A stretch of DNA of 64,000 nt from an uncultured Opitutales bacterium (GTDB lineage: Bacteria; Verrucomicrobiota; Verrucomicrobiia; Opitutales; Intestinicryptomonadaceae): the NCBI GenBank assembly GCA_944389885.1, contig CALXNZ010000007.1, positions 1 through 64,000 of the forward strand, read 5' to 3'. The translations under genes were made by a program, and so were the position numbers. How positions within the stretch are numbered: the stretch's first letter is position 1; every line of letters begins with the position of its first letter. The notes below the pieces were generated by a model. The model did no database searches. It saw only the letters and a program-made list of their open reading frames with translations, and was not told where the DNA came from. Shown one piece after another: positions 53,122 through 61,655 of this stretch.

Positions 53122-53625
53122 ATGAGCGAAGAAGAAAATAACAAGCAAGAAGCGGCGGTAGAATCCGTCGAAACTACGGCAGCCCCGGAAGCCGCTAAGC
53201 CCGCCCAGCCCTCCGCAAGCGATCTGCTTTCTGCGGAAGTCGGCGAAATTAAGGTGCGCAAGGCAAAAGGCAGCAAGAATGTACATTCCGGAGTTTGCCA
53301 TATAAACGCAACTTTTAATAACACTAAGGTGTCGTTTACCGATCCCCAAGGCAATGTTATCAGCTGGTCGAGCGCCGGCAAGATGAATTTCCGCGGTTCC
53401 CGCAAAAGCACGGCGTACGCCGCGCAGGTCGTCACGCAGGACGCCGGGAAAGTGGCGATGAGCCATGGAATGAAAGAGGTTTCCGTAAACGTAAAAGGGC
53501 CCGGTATGGGAAGGGATTCGGCAATCCGCTCACTGCAGGCTTTGGGATTTATCGTGACGTCAATTTCCGACGTCACTCCCGTACCCCATAACGGCTGCCG
53601 CGCGCCTAAGCGCCGCCGCGTATAA
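53122..53625 (+). CDS. rpsK: 30S ribosomal protein S11 with acidic N-terminal extension
   Basis: A 167-residue S11; E. coli S11 has 129. The conserved part starts around residue 50 ([20 protein letters not shown]) and includes [33 protein letters not shown] and [16 protein letters not shown]. The first 40 or so residues ([20 protein letters not shown], then [15 protein letters not shown]) are an acidic Ala/Glu/Pro-rich segment without known counterpart. The start is 18 bases after rpsM with AAGGA upstream, and no later ATG precedes the core, so the extension is probably translated. Confidence 0.93.
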   Translation: MSEEENNKQEAAVESVETTAAPEAAKPAQPSASDLLSAEVGEIKVRKAKGSKNVHSGVCHINATFNNTKVSFTDPQGNVISWSSAGKMNFRGSRKSTAYAAQVVTQDAGKVAMSHGMKEVSVNVKGPGMGRDSAIRSLQALGFIVTSISDVTPVPHNGCRAPKRRRV

Positions 53626-53650
53626 AAAATAAGGAAGGAGAATTTCTAAA

Positions 53651-54259
53651 ATGTCTCGTTATACAGGACCTACAACCAGGTTGAACCGCCGCTTTGGCCA
53701 GGCTCTTTTCCCTGAAAAGAAGGCGATGCAAAACAAGCCCTATATTCCCGGGCAGCACGGCCCGCATTTGCGCCGCCGCGTTTCCGACTATTCCATGGGG
53801 CTCAATGAAAAGCAGAAACTGCGCTTCATGTTCGGCTTGAGCGAAAAACAATTTAAGCTCACCTTTGAGCGCGCCAAGAAACAGCGCGGCATCACCGGCG
53901 AAATCTTCATGCAGCTGCTTGAACTCAGGCTCGATAATATCATATATCAGCTTGGCTTCGCCCGCACCCGCAAAGCCGCCAGACAGTTTGTCACCCACGG
54001 GCACGTCCAAGTGAACGGCAAGAAAGTGGACATTCCAAGTTATACTTGCAAGGCAGGAGATGTCGTGGAAGTCCGCGACCGCACTTCCGCCAGACAGTTG
54101 GCCCAGCGCTCGCTCGACGAATCGCAGCTGCGCACGCCGCCCGCCTGGCTCGAGCGCGACGACGCAGCTTATCGCGGTACCGTGAGCAGGCTCCCGATAC
54201 GCGACGAAATGGACAAGTCGATAAACGACCAGATAATAGTCGAATTCTATTCGCGTTAG
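53651..54259 (+). CDS. rpsD: 30S ribosomal protein S4, zinc-free type
   Basis: A 202-residue S4 (MSRYTGPTTRLNRRFGQALF, PGQHGPHLRRRVSDYSMGLN, then the S4 RNA-binding domain LELRLDNIIYQLGFARTRKA and HGHVQVNGKKVDIPSY). The N-terminal CxxC zinc knuckle of many S4 proteins is absent. It nucleates 30S assembly and in E. coli represses the alpha operon. AAGGAAGGAG upstream is a very strong ribosome site. Confidence 0.96.
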   Translation: MSRYTGPTTRLNRRFGQALFPEKKAMQNKPYIPGQHGPHLRRRVSDYSMGLNEKQKLRFMFGLSEKQFKLTFERAKKQRGITGEIFMQLLELRLDNIIYQLGFARTRKAARQFVTHGHVQVNGKKVDIPSYTCKAGDVVEVRDRTSARQLAQRSLDESQLRTPPAWLERDDAAYRGTVSRLPIRDEMDKSINDQIIVEFYSR

Positions 54260-54287
54260 ACTTAACCTTTTAGAAACGGAGAATGAC

Positions 54288-55292
54288 ATGGCCAAACGCC
54301 TCGGAAAATTTGAACTTCCAAAGCGCCTCGTAAAGGACGAAGCGTCAGCCACCCCCACATACTCCAAGTATGTAGCGGAGCCTTTTGAAACGGGATTCGG
54401 TTATACGATAGGCAACTCTCTGAGGAGAGTCCTACTCAGCTCCATAGAAGGGGCGGCGATAAGCTCGATACGCATCGACGGAGTTGATCACGAATTCCAA
54501 AGCGTTGACGGCATAGTAGAAGACGTCACCGACATCGTTCTCAACTTAAAGAAGATAAAAATAAAGAACGCCAAGCGCGAGAATAAGAGATTGATGATAG
54601 ACGTCGAAAAAGAAGGTACCGTGACAGCCGCGGATATCCAGCAGGACGCCGACATCGAAATCGTAAATCCCGATCAGGTCATATGCACGCTCGACGGCAA
54701 GCGCAGGTTTGTCGCGGAAGTGGAAGTGTCCTGCGGGCGCGGTTGGAGGCCAGCCGACGAGAATAAATATGAGGACCAGCCGATAGGCGTGATAGCCGTG
54801 GATACCCTGTTTAGTCCCGTGGAATTGGTAAAATATTCGGTGGACGCCACGCGCGTCGGGCAGATGACGGATTTCGACAAGCTTACTCTTGAAATATGGA
54901 CCGACGGGCGCATCACTCCCGACGAAGCCCTGAAAGAGGCCGCTGTAATATTGAAACACCATATAGACGTGTTCGACAAGGTAAACGAAGAGGAGATAGA
55001 ATTCGAGACCGTCGGCAAAGAGGTAAGCGAGGAGCAAAACAGGTTGAGAAAACTGCTCAATATGAGCGTTAACGAGATAGAATTGTCGGTTCGCGCCGCA
55101 AACTGCCTCAATAATGCCAATATTACGACAGTCGGCGAATTGGCGATGAAGTCTGAACAGGAGATGCTCAAATACCGCAATTTCGGAAAGAAATCGCTGA
55201 ACGAGATAAAGAGCAAACTCGAACAGCTCGGATTGTCGCTCGGAATGAAGATAGACGAGCGCCTAATAGACTCATCAACATCATCACTATAA
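54288..55292 (+). CDS. rpoA: RNA polymerase alpha subunit
   Basis: A 334-residue alpha subunit. The N-terminal assembly domain has EPFETGFGYTIGNSLRRVLL and SIEGAAISSIRIDGVDHEFQ. The C-terminal domain LSVRAANCLNNANITTVGEL ends with YRNFGKKSLNEIKSKLEQLG and can bind UP elements and activators. This matters because A/T-rich tracts precede the promoters at 24158 and 41197. Normal length; 28 bases after rpsD. Confidence 0.97.
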   Translation: MAKRLGKFELPKRLVKDEASATPTYSKYVAEPFETGFGYTIGNSLRRVLLSSIEGAAISSIRIDGVDHEFQSVDGIVEDVTDIVLNLKKIKIKNAKRENKRLMIDVEKEGTVTAADIQQDADIEIVNPDQVICTLDGKRRFVAEVEVSCGRGWRPADENKYEDQPIGVIAVDTLFSPVELVKYSVDATRVGQMTDFDKLTLEIWTDGRITPDEALKEAAVILKHHIDVFDKVNEEEIEFETVGKEVSEEQNRLRKLLNMSVNEIELSVRAANCLNNANITTVGELAMKSEQEMLKYRNFGKKSLNEIKSKLEQLGLSLGMKIDERLIDSSTSSL

Positions 55293-55312
55293 AAATTTAG
55301 AAAAAATCAGCA

Positions 55313-55948
55313 ATGCGTCACAATAAACACAGACATCAGCTGGGCGTGACAAAAGAGCATAGAGCCGCCATAATGGCGTCGCTTGGGAGCGCCCTCTTCC
55401 GTCACGACAGAATCGAAACTACGCTCGCAAACGCAAAAGCCTTAAAGCCGTTTGCCGAGAAATTGATTACCTTGGCAAAGAAAGCCGCCGCAGAAAAGGA
55501 CGCCGCAAAGAAACTGCATTTCCGCAAATTGGCCATAGCGCGTTTGCGCGATTCCAGCGCGGTGCATTTTCTTTTCGTGGACAAGGTCGGCAAGTTTGTA
55601 GATCGCAAAGGCGGATATACCCGTATCTATAAGCTTATTCCGCGCATGAGCGATGCCGCGGATATGGCTATAATAGAGCTTGTGGAAGCGGGAGATCCTT
55701 CCAATAAGGAAGCCAGCAAGGCAGCAGGCGGAAAGAAGCCGGCGAAAAAATCGGCGGCCAAGAAGGTCGAGACGGCTTCCAATGAGTCGGCTCCAGCCGC
55801 CGAGGAAGAGTCCAAGGGCGCCGAGGAAACCGTCGCGGACGATTCTGCCAAAAAGGCAAAGAAACCTGCGGCAAAGAAAACCGCGGCAAAAAAGGCTGCC
55901 CCTAAAAAGGCTGCCGAAAAGAGCGCGGATAAATCGGAAGATAAATAG
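55313..55948 (+). CDS. rplQ: 50S ribosomal protein L17 with lysine/alanine-rich tail
   Basis: A 211-residue L17; E. coli L17 has 127. The first 120 residues are ordinary (MRHNKHRHQLGVTKEHRAAI, HDRIETTLANAKALKPFAEK, GGYTRIYKLIPRMSDAADMA). The remaining 90 are low complexity: a KKPAKKSAAKK stretch, a central acidic part (APAAEEESKGAEETVADD) and a final KKPAAKKTAAKKAAPKK repeat like histone H1 or HMG tails. It would be disordered and strongly basic, reaching from the tunnel exit area where L17 sits. Confidence 0.93.
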   Translation: MRHNKHRHQLGVTKEHRAAIMASLGSALFRHDRIETTLANAKALKPFAEKLITLAKKAAAEKDAAKKLHFRKLAIARLRDSSAVHFLFVDKVGKFVDRKGGYTRIYKLIPRMSDAADMAIIELVEAGDPSNKEASKAAGGKKPAKKSAAKKVETASNESAPAAEEESKGAEETVADDSAKKAKKPAAKKTAAKKAAPKKAAEKSADKSEDK

Positions 55949-55978
55949 TTCTTTTGTCGAATAATTTTATCGCGGCAG

Positions 55979-56011
55979 ACGCGCTCGGATTTAGAGCGCG
56001 TTTGCGTTTTT
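55979..56011 (+). terminator. Terminator of the ribosomal super-cluster
   Basis: ACGCGCTC (55979-55986) and GAGCGCGT (55994-56001) form a perfect 8-bp stem with loop GGATTTA, followed by TTGCGTTTTT. It ends the alpha cluster 30 bases after rplQ. Confidence 0.75.
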
Positions 56012-56021
56012 AAAGGATTAG

Positions 56022-56246
56022 ATGGACTTTAGCTTGTTTTTTGCGTGCGTGATATCCGTGGGGCTGTTTATAGTGGCCGCGGTATCTTGGATTTTGTCGC
56101 GCAAAGGCAAGCACGCCTACGAAGAGCTGGCGCGGTCGGCGACCTTCCACTGCCTGCGCTGCGATTCAATCTATACCGCTCCCGCCGCGGCAAAAACGGC
56201 TTCGTGCCCGAAGTGCGGCTATAAAAACTCAAAGCTAAAATTCTGA
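56022..56246 (+). CDS. Membrane-anchored zinc-ribbon mini-protein
   Basis: A 74-residue protein has one N-terminal membrane span (about residues 3-26) and a short basic link. A C-terminal zinc ribbon has ligands in HCLRCDSIY and SCPKCGYKN (CxxC, 18 residues, CxxC). It follows the rplQ terminator by 10 bases and precedes guaA by 12, so it may be read with guaA. AAAGGATTAG gives a plausible ribosome site. I do not recognise a family with a known role; a small membrane adaptor or RNA-binding protein is possible but unproven. Confidence 0.7.
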   Translation: MDFSLFFACVISVGLFIVAAVSWILSRKGKHAYEELARSATFHCLRCDSIYTAPAAAKTASCPKCGYKNSKLKF

Positions 56247-56258
56247 AACCAAAATACG

Positions 56259-57797
56259 ATGATCCAAAAAATAGCAGTTCTTGATTTCGGTTCGCAATAC
56301 ACGCAAGTCATAGCGCGTCGCATACGCGAATGTTGCGTGTATTCCGAGATTATGCCGTATGGCACAAAAGCTTCTGAGCTAAAGAAACAAGGAGTTGTCG
56401 GAATCATTCTTTCCGGCGGTCCGGCGAGCGTTCTCGCAAGAAACTCTCCGCGCCCCGATCCCAAAATTTTTGACATGGGCGTCCCGGTGCTTGGGATTTG
56501 CTACGGGCTGCAGCTTATGGGCAAAATGCTCGGAGGGGAAATCGTATCCAGTAAACAGAGGGAATACGGATTCGGGCGGCTGTCGTTCAAAGCCGGAAGT
56601 CTGCTGTTAAAGGGGATAGATTCGCCGGCGCAGGTGTGGAACTCCCACGGCGACAGAATTGAAAAATTGCCGGCGGGATTTAAGGCGGTCGGCGTGACGG
56701 AAAATTCCGCTTATGCCCTTATAGAGGATTCCAAGCGCCGTTTTTACGGAATGCAGTTCCATCCGGAAGTGGTGCATACTCCATGCGGCATGGATATAAT
56801 CAGAAATTTCCTATTTGGGATTTGCGGCTGCAAAGCCGATTGGAAGATGTCGGACTATGTGGAGCGTTCCGTGGCCGCCATACGCGAGAAAGTCGGCGAC
56901 AAGAAAGTTATATTGGGCTTGAGCGGCGGCGTTGACAGCTCCGTTGCGGCTGCCCTAATCCACAAGGCGATAGGCAACCAGCTCACCTGCGTATTTGTCG
57001 ATAACGGCCTGTTGCGCAAGGACGAGCGCGTCAAGGTTGAAAGGCTTTTCAGGGACAACTTTAAAATTCGCATGAAAACAGTCCGGGCCGAAAGACTTTT
57101 CCTGTCAAAGCTCAAAGGCGTCAAAGATCCCGAGCGCAAGCGCAAAATCATAGGCAAAACTTTTATTCAGGTGTTTGACAAAGCCGTAAAAAGCATAGGA
57201 AAGGTTGATTTCCTTGCCCAGGGCACGCTTTATCCCGATGTGATAGAAAGCGTTTCCATCGCGGGAAATCCCGCGTCCTTGATAAAGAGCCACCACAATG
57301 TGGGCGGCCTTCCAAAGAAAATGAAACTAAAGCTATTGGAGCCCCTCCGCGAGCTGTTTAAAGATGAGGTTAGGGCGCTTGGGGCCGAACTCGGACTCTC
57401 TAAAGAAGTTTTGTGGCGCCATCCTTTCCCCGGCCCGGGATTGGGAGTAAGGGTTGTGGGAGAGATAAAGAAATCGTATTTGGACATATTGCGCGAGGCG
57501 GACGCAATACTCATGGAAGAAATGTATTCGAGCGGCCTGTATTATAACTTATGGCAGGCATTCGGCGTATTTTTGCCCGTGAAAACCGTTGGAGTAATGG
57601 GAGACGAGCGCACTTATGATAACGTCATAGCCCTGCGCGTCGTGGAGAGCCAGGACGCAATGACGGCGGATTGGGCCCATGTTCCGCACGAGCTCTTGGC
57701 AAAAATTTCCAATAGAATTATAAACGAGGTCAAAGGGGTAAACCGCGTAGTTCTCGACATTTCCTCCAAACCTCCAGCAACGATAGAGTGGGAATAA
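56259..57797 (+). CDS. guaA: GMP synthase, glutamine-hydrolysing
   Basis: A 512-residue two-domain enzyme. The class I amidotransferase half has [10 protein letters not shown] (nucleophile Cys) and [11 protein letters not shown] (His/Glu). The ATP pyrophosphatase half has the P-loop [35 protein letters not shown] and the C-terminal dimer domain ending [10 protein letters not shown]. It makes GMP from XMP, ATP and glutamine. A strong terminator follows. Confidence 0.98.
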   Translation: MIQKIAVLDFGSQYTQVIARRIRECCVYSEIMPYGTKASELKKQGVVGIILSGGPASVLARNSPRPDPKIFDMGVPVLGICYGLQLMGKMLGGEIVSSKQREYGFGRLSFKAGSLLLKGIDSPAQVWNSHGDRIEKLPAGFKAVGVTENSAYALIEDSKRRFYGMQFHPEVVHTPCGMDIIRNFLFGICGCKADWKMSDYVERSVAAIREKVGDKKVILGLSGGVDSSVAAALIHKAIGNQLTCVFVDNGLLRKDERVKVERLFRDNFKIRMKTVRAERLFLSKLKGVKDPERKRKIIGKTFIQVFDKAVKSIGKVDFLAQGTLYPDVIESVSIAGNPASLIKSHHNVGGLPKKMKLKLLEPLRELFKDEVRALGAELGLSKEVLWRHPFPGPGLGVRVVGEIKKSYLDILREADAILMEEMYSSGLYYNLWQAFGVFLPVKTVGVMGDERTYDNVIALRVVESQDAMTADWAHVPHELLAKISNRIINEVKGVNRVVLDISSKPPATIEWE

Positions 57798-57811
57798 GCA
57801 TTTGCCAAGCG

Positions 57812-57846
57812 GCCGCCTTCAACTTTGGAAGGCGGCTCTTTTTTTG
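57812..57846 (+). terminator. Terminator of guaA
   Basis: GCCGCCTTC (57812-57820) pairs with GAAGGCGGC (57828-57836) over a 7-base loop, followed by TCTTTTTTT. It lies 14 bases past the guaA stop and directly faces the convergent methyltransferase gene. Confidence 0.9.
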
Positions 57847-57879
57847 CGGTCAAGAAGCTGGACGCCGCTTTAAAGGCTC

Positions 57880-59115
57880 TCATGAAAGCCGCTCGAGGAC
57901 AGCTACATTTTCGACATGGCGCGTCTGGGGGAACAAATCGAAAGGTTGGAGGCTCGCCAACTTATAACCGTTGGCAACGAGAAATGCCAAGTCGCGGGCT
58001 TGGGTATCCGGACCGCAGGATACATATATTATTTTGCGGGGGGCAAAAGAGCAAAGCTGTTGGAGAAATTCTGAGTCGCAACCGGATCTTGGAGGGTCTA
58101 TTATTGCAGAGCAATCGCCGCCGTCAAAAATTTTGGAGACGCCTTCAAATATGGTTTCGGCTTTTCCAGCGAAAAATTCGCAGTTTGATACGCCGTTTAA
58201 GGCGGCGTTCGATTTTGCGCATGCTATGGCTTTCTCGCTTATTTCAATTCCAGCAATCTTCTCAAAGTCTTTAGAAGCGGCGAGGGCAAATACTCCCACT
58301 CCGCAGTATGCGTCAACGAGAAATCTCGGGCCTTTTGCCATATTTATGGCGTATCTTACGAGAGCCGGCAGTATATGCGGATTGTTTTGAAAAAACTCTC
58401 CGGCATAAAATTCATATGTGAGGCCGGAAATTTTCTCCCTCGCCACAGCCCTGTTATCCGTGCATATTCCGTCCAAAGTGTCCCTCAAGAGCAGAGTGCC
58501 CCCGCGTTTGAGGGAAGGGGCGATTTTCTTAATGCGTTCTCGCTCGAGAGGCAGCGCGGCATTTATTGCGTCGGAGGCTATGGGGCATTGCGGTACGTCG
58601 ATTATCTTATTGCGGCGCTCCGCCATAAAAAATCCAACCGGCATTTCTCCGTTCCGCGGCCTTTCGTAATGCGGCGTTAGTTTGGAGCGGTATCCCGACT
58701 GCTTCGGAGATGGAATTGTGGGTTCCACGGGAAATTCTATGCCGCCTATGCGCTTCATCAGCTGGACTATCTGCCTGCGCTTCCACTCAAGTTGGGCGCT
58801 GTAATCAAGGTGTTGGTATTGGCAGCCTCCGCATTTTCCGTACAATGGACAAAAAGGTTCGCGCCTCGATGGAGACGGAGATATTACCCTTATGAGGTCG
58901 GCTTCGGAATAGTTTTTATGGTTCTTGTAAACGGAGGCCAATACAGTCTCGCCGGTTATGGCAAATGGCACGGTGACAACCCAGCCATCTATTCTTCCGA
59001 CGCCAAGCCCAAAATTATTGATGTCGTCTATGTGCAACTCTATTTGCTGTCTATAAGAGAATGGAGTTGGCACAAAATTCTTCGGCGTTTTTACTGTATT
59101 ATTATTTTCTGACAT
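57880..59115 (-). CDS. rlmD: RlmD/TrmA-type uracil-5 RNA methyltransferase
   Basis: A 411-residue class I SAM methyltransferase. An N-terminal TRAM-like domain (LHIDDINNFGLGVGRIDGWV) is followed by iron-sulphur ligands in FCPLYGKCGGCQY and a fourth Cys in VPQCPIA. The SAM fold has DAYCGVGVFAL, and the catalytic centre has DPPRSGCDSEF and IIYVSCGPDTQARD (nucleophilic Cys). It should make 5-methyluridine in 23S rRNA; TrmA- versus RlmC/RlmD-type specificity cannot be told from sequence alone. It converges on guaA. Confidence 0.88.
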   Translation of the reverse strand: MSENNNTVKTPKNFVPTPFSYRQQIELHIDDINNFGLGVGRIDGWVVTVPFAITGETVLASVYKNHKNYSEADLIRVISPSPSRREPFCPLYGKCGGCQYQHLDYSAQLEWKRRQIVQLMKRIGGIEFPVEPTIPSPKQSGYRSKLTPHYERPRNGEMPVGFFMAERRNKIIDVPQCPIASDAINAALPLERERIKKIAPSLKRGGTLLLRDTLDGICTDNRAVAREKISGLTYEFYAGEFFQNNPHILPALVRYAINMAKGPRFLVDAYCGVGVFALAASKDFEKIAGIEISEKAIACAKSNAALNGVSNCEFFAGKAETIFEGVSKIFDGGDCSAIIDPPRSGCDSEFLQQLCSFAPRKIIYVSCGPDTQARDLAFLVANGYKLASLQPFDLFPQTRHVENVAVLERLS

Positions 59116-59138
59116 TTACTATCCCAAATTATCCTAAA

Positions 59139-59990
59139 TTATCTTAAATTTTGCGCGGAGCTTTCTGTAAATGCCCGCTTTTGCCGCATGGCCTCGTATA
59201 GAAAAATAGCCGCGGCAATCCCGACATTCATGCTGTCGGATACGCCTGACATGGGAATTTTCACGATGCGGCCAAGTCGGGAACTCCAATCGCCGCCGAG
59301 TCCGGAGCTCTCGCAGCCCACGACTATCGCGGAGGATTTTGTAAAGTCCGCGTTCCAGATGAAATCCTTGGCGCCGAGGTGCGCCCCTATACTCTCAATG
59401 CCTTTTTCTGAAAGCCATTCGGCGGTTTCCTCCGGCGTTGATATTGCCACGGGTATCGAGAATAACGCCCCCTGCGACGCCCTTACGACGGCCGGATTAA
59501 AAATGTCGCATACCGGATTTGTCAGTATTACGGCGTCGGCGCCCGACGAATCCGCGCTCCGCAGAATGGCGCCGAGATTTCCCGGTTTTTCTATGGCGTC
59601 GGCAACGAGGATAGTGGAGGGTTTTCCCGAGGGAAGTGGCAAGTCTGCCAATCCGCATTCCCACTGCCTTGATATTCCTATCAGTCCGTCGCTGCCGTCG
59701 CGGTTTGAAACCTTTTCAAAGGCGCTTTCCGACAGCCTGCATAGGGAAATTGATTTTTTATTGCGCAAGGCTGATATAAAATCGGAATGTTCCGGGCTTT
59801 TGAAGAGCTCAGGACAAAAATATATTTCCTCAACTCCGCGAAGCTCCACGCAACGGGACAATTCGCGCAGGCCCTCGACCGCGAAAAGTCCAAGCTTGCG
59901 CCTGGCCGACTTCTCCCTGAGGCTTGCGAGCATCTTGACGCGCGGATTCTGTCTGCTCTGTATGAATTCTTCCGACATTTCTCGAGGCAT
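59139..59990 (-). CDS. TrmH/SpoU-family RNA 2'-O-methyltransferase
   Basis: From the ATG at 59990 the protein is 283 residues. It has the substrate-binding N-terminal domain (FIQSRQNPRVKMLASLREKS, LFAVEGLRELSRCV) and the SPOUT trefoil-knot domain (VADAIEKPGNLGAILRSADS, VVGCESSGLGGDWSSRLGRI, IPMSGVSDSMNVGIAAAIFL), the three family motifs. It methylates a ribose 2'-OH in rRNA or tRNA, target unknown. An AAAGG precedes this ATG; the frame is open to a TTG at 60062 without support. It is divergent from pgi. Confidence 0.88.
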   Translation of the reverse strand: MPREMSEEFIQSRQNPRVKMLASLREKSARRKLGLFAVEGLRELSRCVELRGVEEIYFCPELFKSPEHSDFISALRNKKSISLCRLSESAFEKVSNRDGSDGLIGISRQWECGLADLPLPSGKPSTILVADAIEKPGNLGAILRSADSSGADAVILTNPVCDIFNPAVVRASQGALFSIPVAISTPEETAEWLSEKGIESIGAHLGAKDFIWNADFTKSSAIVVGCESSGLGGDWSSRLGRIVKIPMSGVSDSMNVGIAAAIFLYEAMRQKRAFTESSAQNLR

Positions 59991-60069
59991 AATGCCTTTA
60001 GCGGTATGGGATTCAAACTTTTTTTTTAATTTGACACGGCGAATCTCCCGTCTAAGTTTCAACAGAATT

Positions 60070-61641
60070 ATGTCTTGGGAAAGATTTAAAAAATATTATC
60101 TCAATCGCAAAGATTTGGGATTTGCCCTCGATATCAGCAGAGTCGATTTCGACGACGCCTATATAGCATCAATGGAGGGCCGCATGAAAGAGGCCTTTGC
60201 GGCCATGGACGCCCTCGAGGCCGGGGCTATAGCGAATCCGGACGAGAATCGCATGGTGGGGCATTACTGGTTGCGCAATCCTGACTTGGCGCCGACAAAA
60301 GAAATACGCGAGGATATACTCGCCGACATTGCAAAAATAAAAGATTTTGCAAAGAAAATTCATTCGGGAGAAATCCGCGGAGCGGATGGAAAGTTTGAAA
60401 ACATACTTTGCATAGGCATAGGCGGATCGGCGCTTGGACCGCAGTTCGTGAGCGAGGCGCTCGGGTCGCCGAAATCGGATAAAATGCGCGTGTACTTTCT
60501 CGACAATACCGATCCCGACGGCTACGACATAGTATTCCAGCGCCTTGAAGGGAAGCTTGGCAAGACCCTTGCGGTTGTCGCGTCAAAATCTGGCGGGACA
60601 CCGGAACCGCGGAATGGTATGATGGAGGCCATTGAAGCTTGGAGAAAGGCCGGATTGGAATTTTCAAAACATGCGGTTGTGACAACCGGGCATGGAAGCA
60701 AATTGTATAATTTCGCAAAAGAGAACGGTTGGCTCGAAACATTCCCAATGTGGGACTGGGTGGGGGGCCGCACGAGCGAATTTGCCGCCGTGGGACTTCT
60801 CCCGGCGGCCTTGCAGGGAATAGACATAGACGCCATGTTGGCTGGCGCAGCCGCAATGGATTCTGCTACCCGCTCTAAAAACATATTGGACAATCCGGCC
60901 GCAATGCTTTCGCTGATGTGGTATAAATGCACAGGCGGCAAAGGCCTGAAAGATATGGTCGTGCTGCCTTACAAAGACAGGTTATTGTTGCTTTCGCGCT
61001 ACCTCCAGCAGCTGATAATGGAATCCCTCGGCAAAGAGTTCGACCTTAAAGGCAATAAGGTGAATCAGGGAATAAGCGTTTACGGAAACAAAGGCTCAAC
61101 AGACCAACATGCTTATGTGCAACAGCTGCGGGAAGGTCTCGACAATTTCTTTGTGACATTCATAGAAGTTCTCGAGGATCGCTGCGGATCGAGTGTGGAG
61201 GTTGCGCCTGGAGAGACGGCCGGAGATTATTTGCAGGCCTTCCTGCTTGGGACAAGAGAGGCTCTTTCGGAAAAAGGCAGGGATAATATAACAATAACTG
61301 TATCCGACTGCTCGCCGAAATCTGTCGCCATGTTGATAGCCCTATATGACAGGGCCGTAGGATTTTATGCAAATTTAATAGGCATAAACGCCTACCACCA
61401 GCCCGGAGTCGAAGCCGGGAAAAAGGCTGCGGGTTCCATTCTTGCGGTCAAATCTCAAATATTTAAGGCGCTTTCCGATGGCGCCCCAAAAAATATTGAT
61501 GAAATTGTAGATGAAATAAAGCTTGAAAATGGACACGAAGTAGTGTTTAAGTTGCTTTCACATCTGGCGTCTAATCCTGAGCGCGGCATTAAGATTGCTT
61601 CGGGCAGCGGCTTTGACGCGAAATATGCCAAGGTTATCTAA
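60070..61641 (+). CDS. pgi: Glucose-6-phosphate isomerase
   Basis: The chosen ATG gives 523 residues, starting MSWERFKKYYLNRKDLGFAL. Conserved parts are CIGIGGSALGPQFVSEAL, VVASKSGGTPEPRNGM, GGRTSEFAAVGLLPAALQGI and the substrate loop KVNQGISVYGNKGSTDQHAY. It interconverts glucose 6-phosphate and fructose 6-phosphate. The open frame extends upstream to 59188, but that part is the antisense of the TrmH gene and has no isomerase resemblance. The protein belongs to the GPI family of the 450-550-residue type. Confidence 0.95.
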   Translation: MSWERFKKYYLNRKDLGFALDISRVDFDDAYIASMEGRMKEAFAAMDALEAGAIANPDENRMVGHYWLRNPDLAPTKEIREDILADIAKIKDFAKKIHSGEIRGADGKFENILCIGIGGSALGPQFVSEALGSPKSDKMRVYFLDNTDPDGYDIVFQRLEGKLGKTLAVVASKSGGTPEPRNGMMEAIEAWRKAGLEFSKHAVVTTGHGSKLYNFAKENGWLETFPMWDWVGGRTSEFAAVGLLPAALQGIDIDAMLAGAAAMDSATRSKNILDNPAAMLSLMWYKCTGGKGLKDMVVLPYKDRLLLLSRYLQQLIMESLGKEFDLKGNKVNQGISVYGNKGSTDQHAYVQQLREGLDNFFVTFIEVLEDRCGSSVEVAPGETAGDYLQAFLLGTREALSEKGRDNITITVSDCSPKSVAMLIALYDRAVGFYANLIGINAYHQPGVEAGKKAAGSILAVKSQIFKALSDGAPKNIDEIVDEIKLENGHEVVFKLLSHLASNPERGIKIASGSGFDAKYAKVI

Positions 61642-61655
61642 AGAGTTTTACCCTT

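Noticed and set aside
59188-60069. An N-terminal extension of glucose-6-phosphate isomerase to 817 residues
   Set aside because: The extra part is the antisense of the TrmH methyltransferase, and isomerase similarity begins only at 60070.
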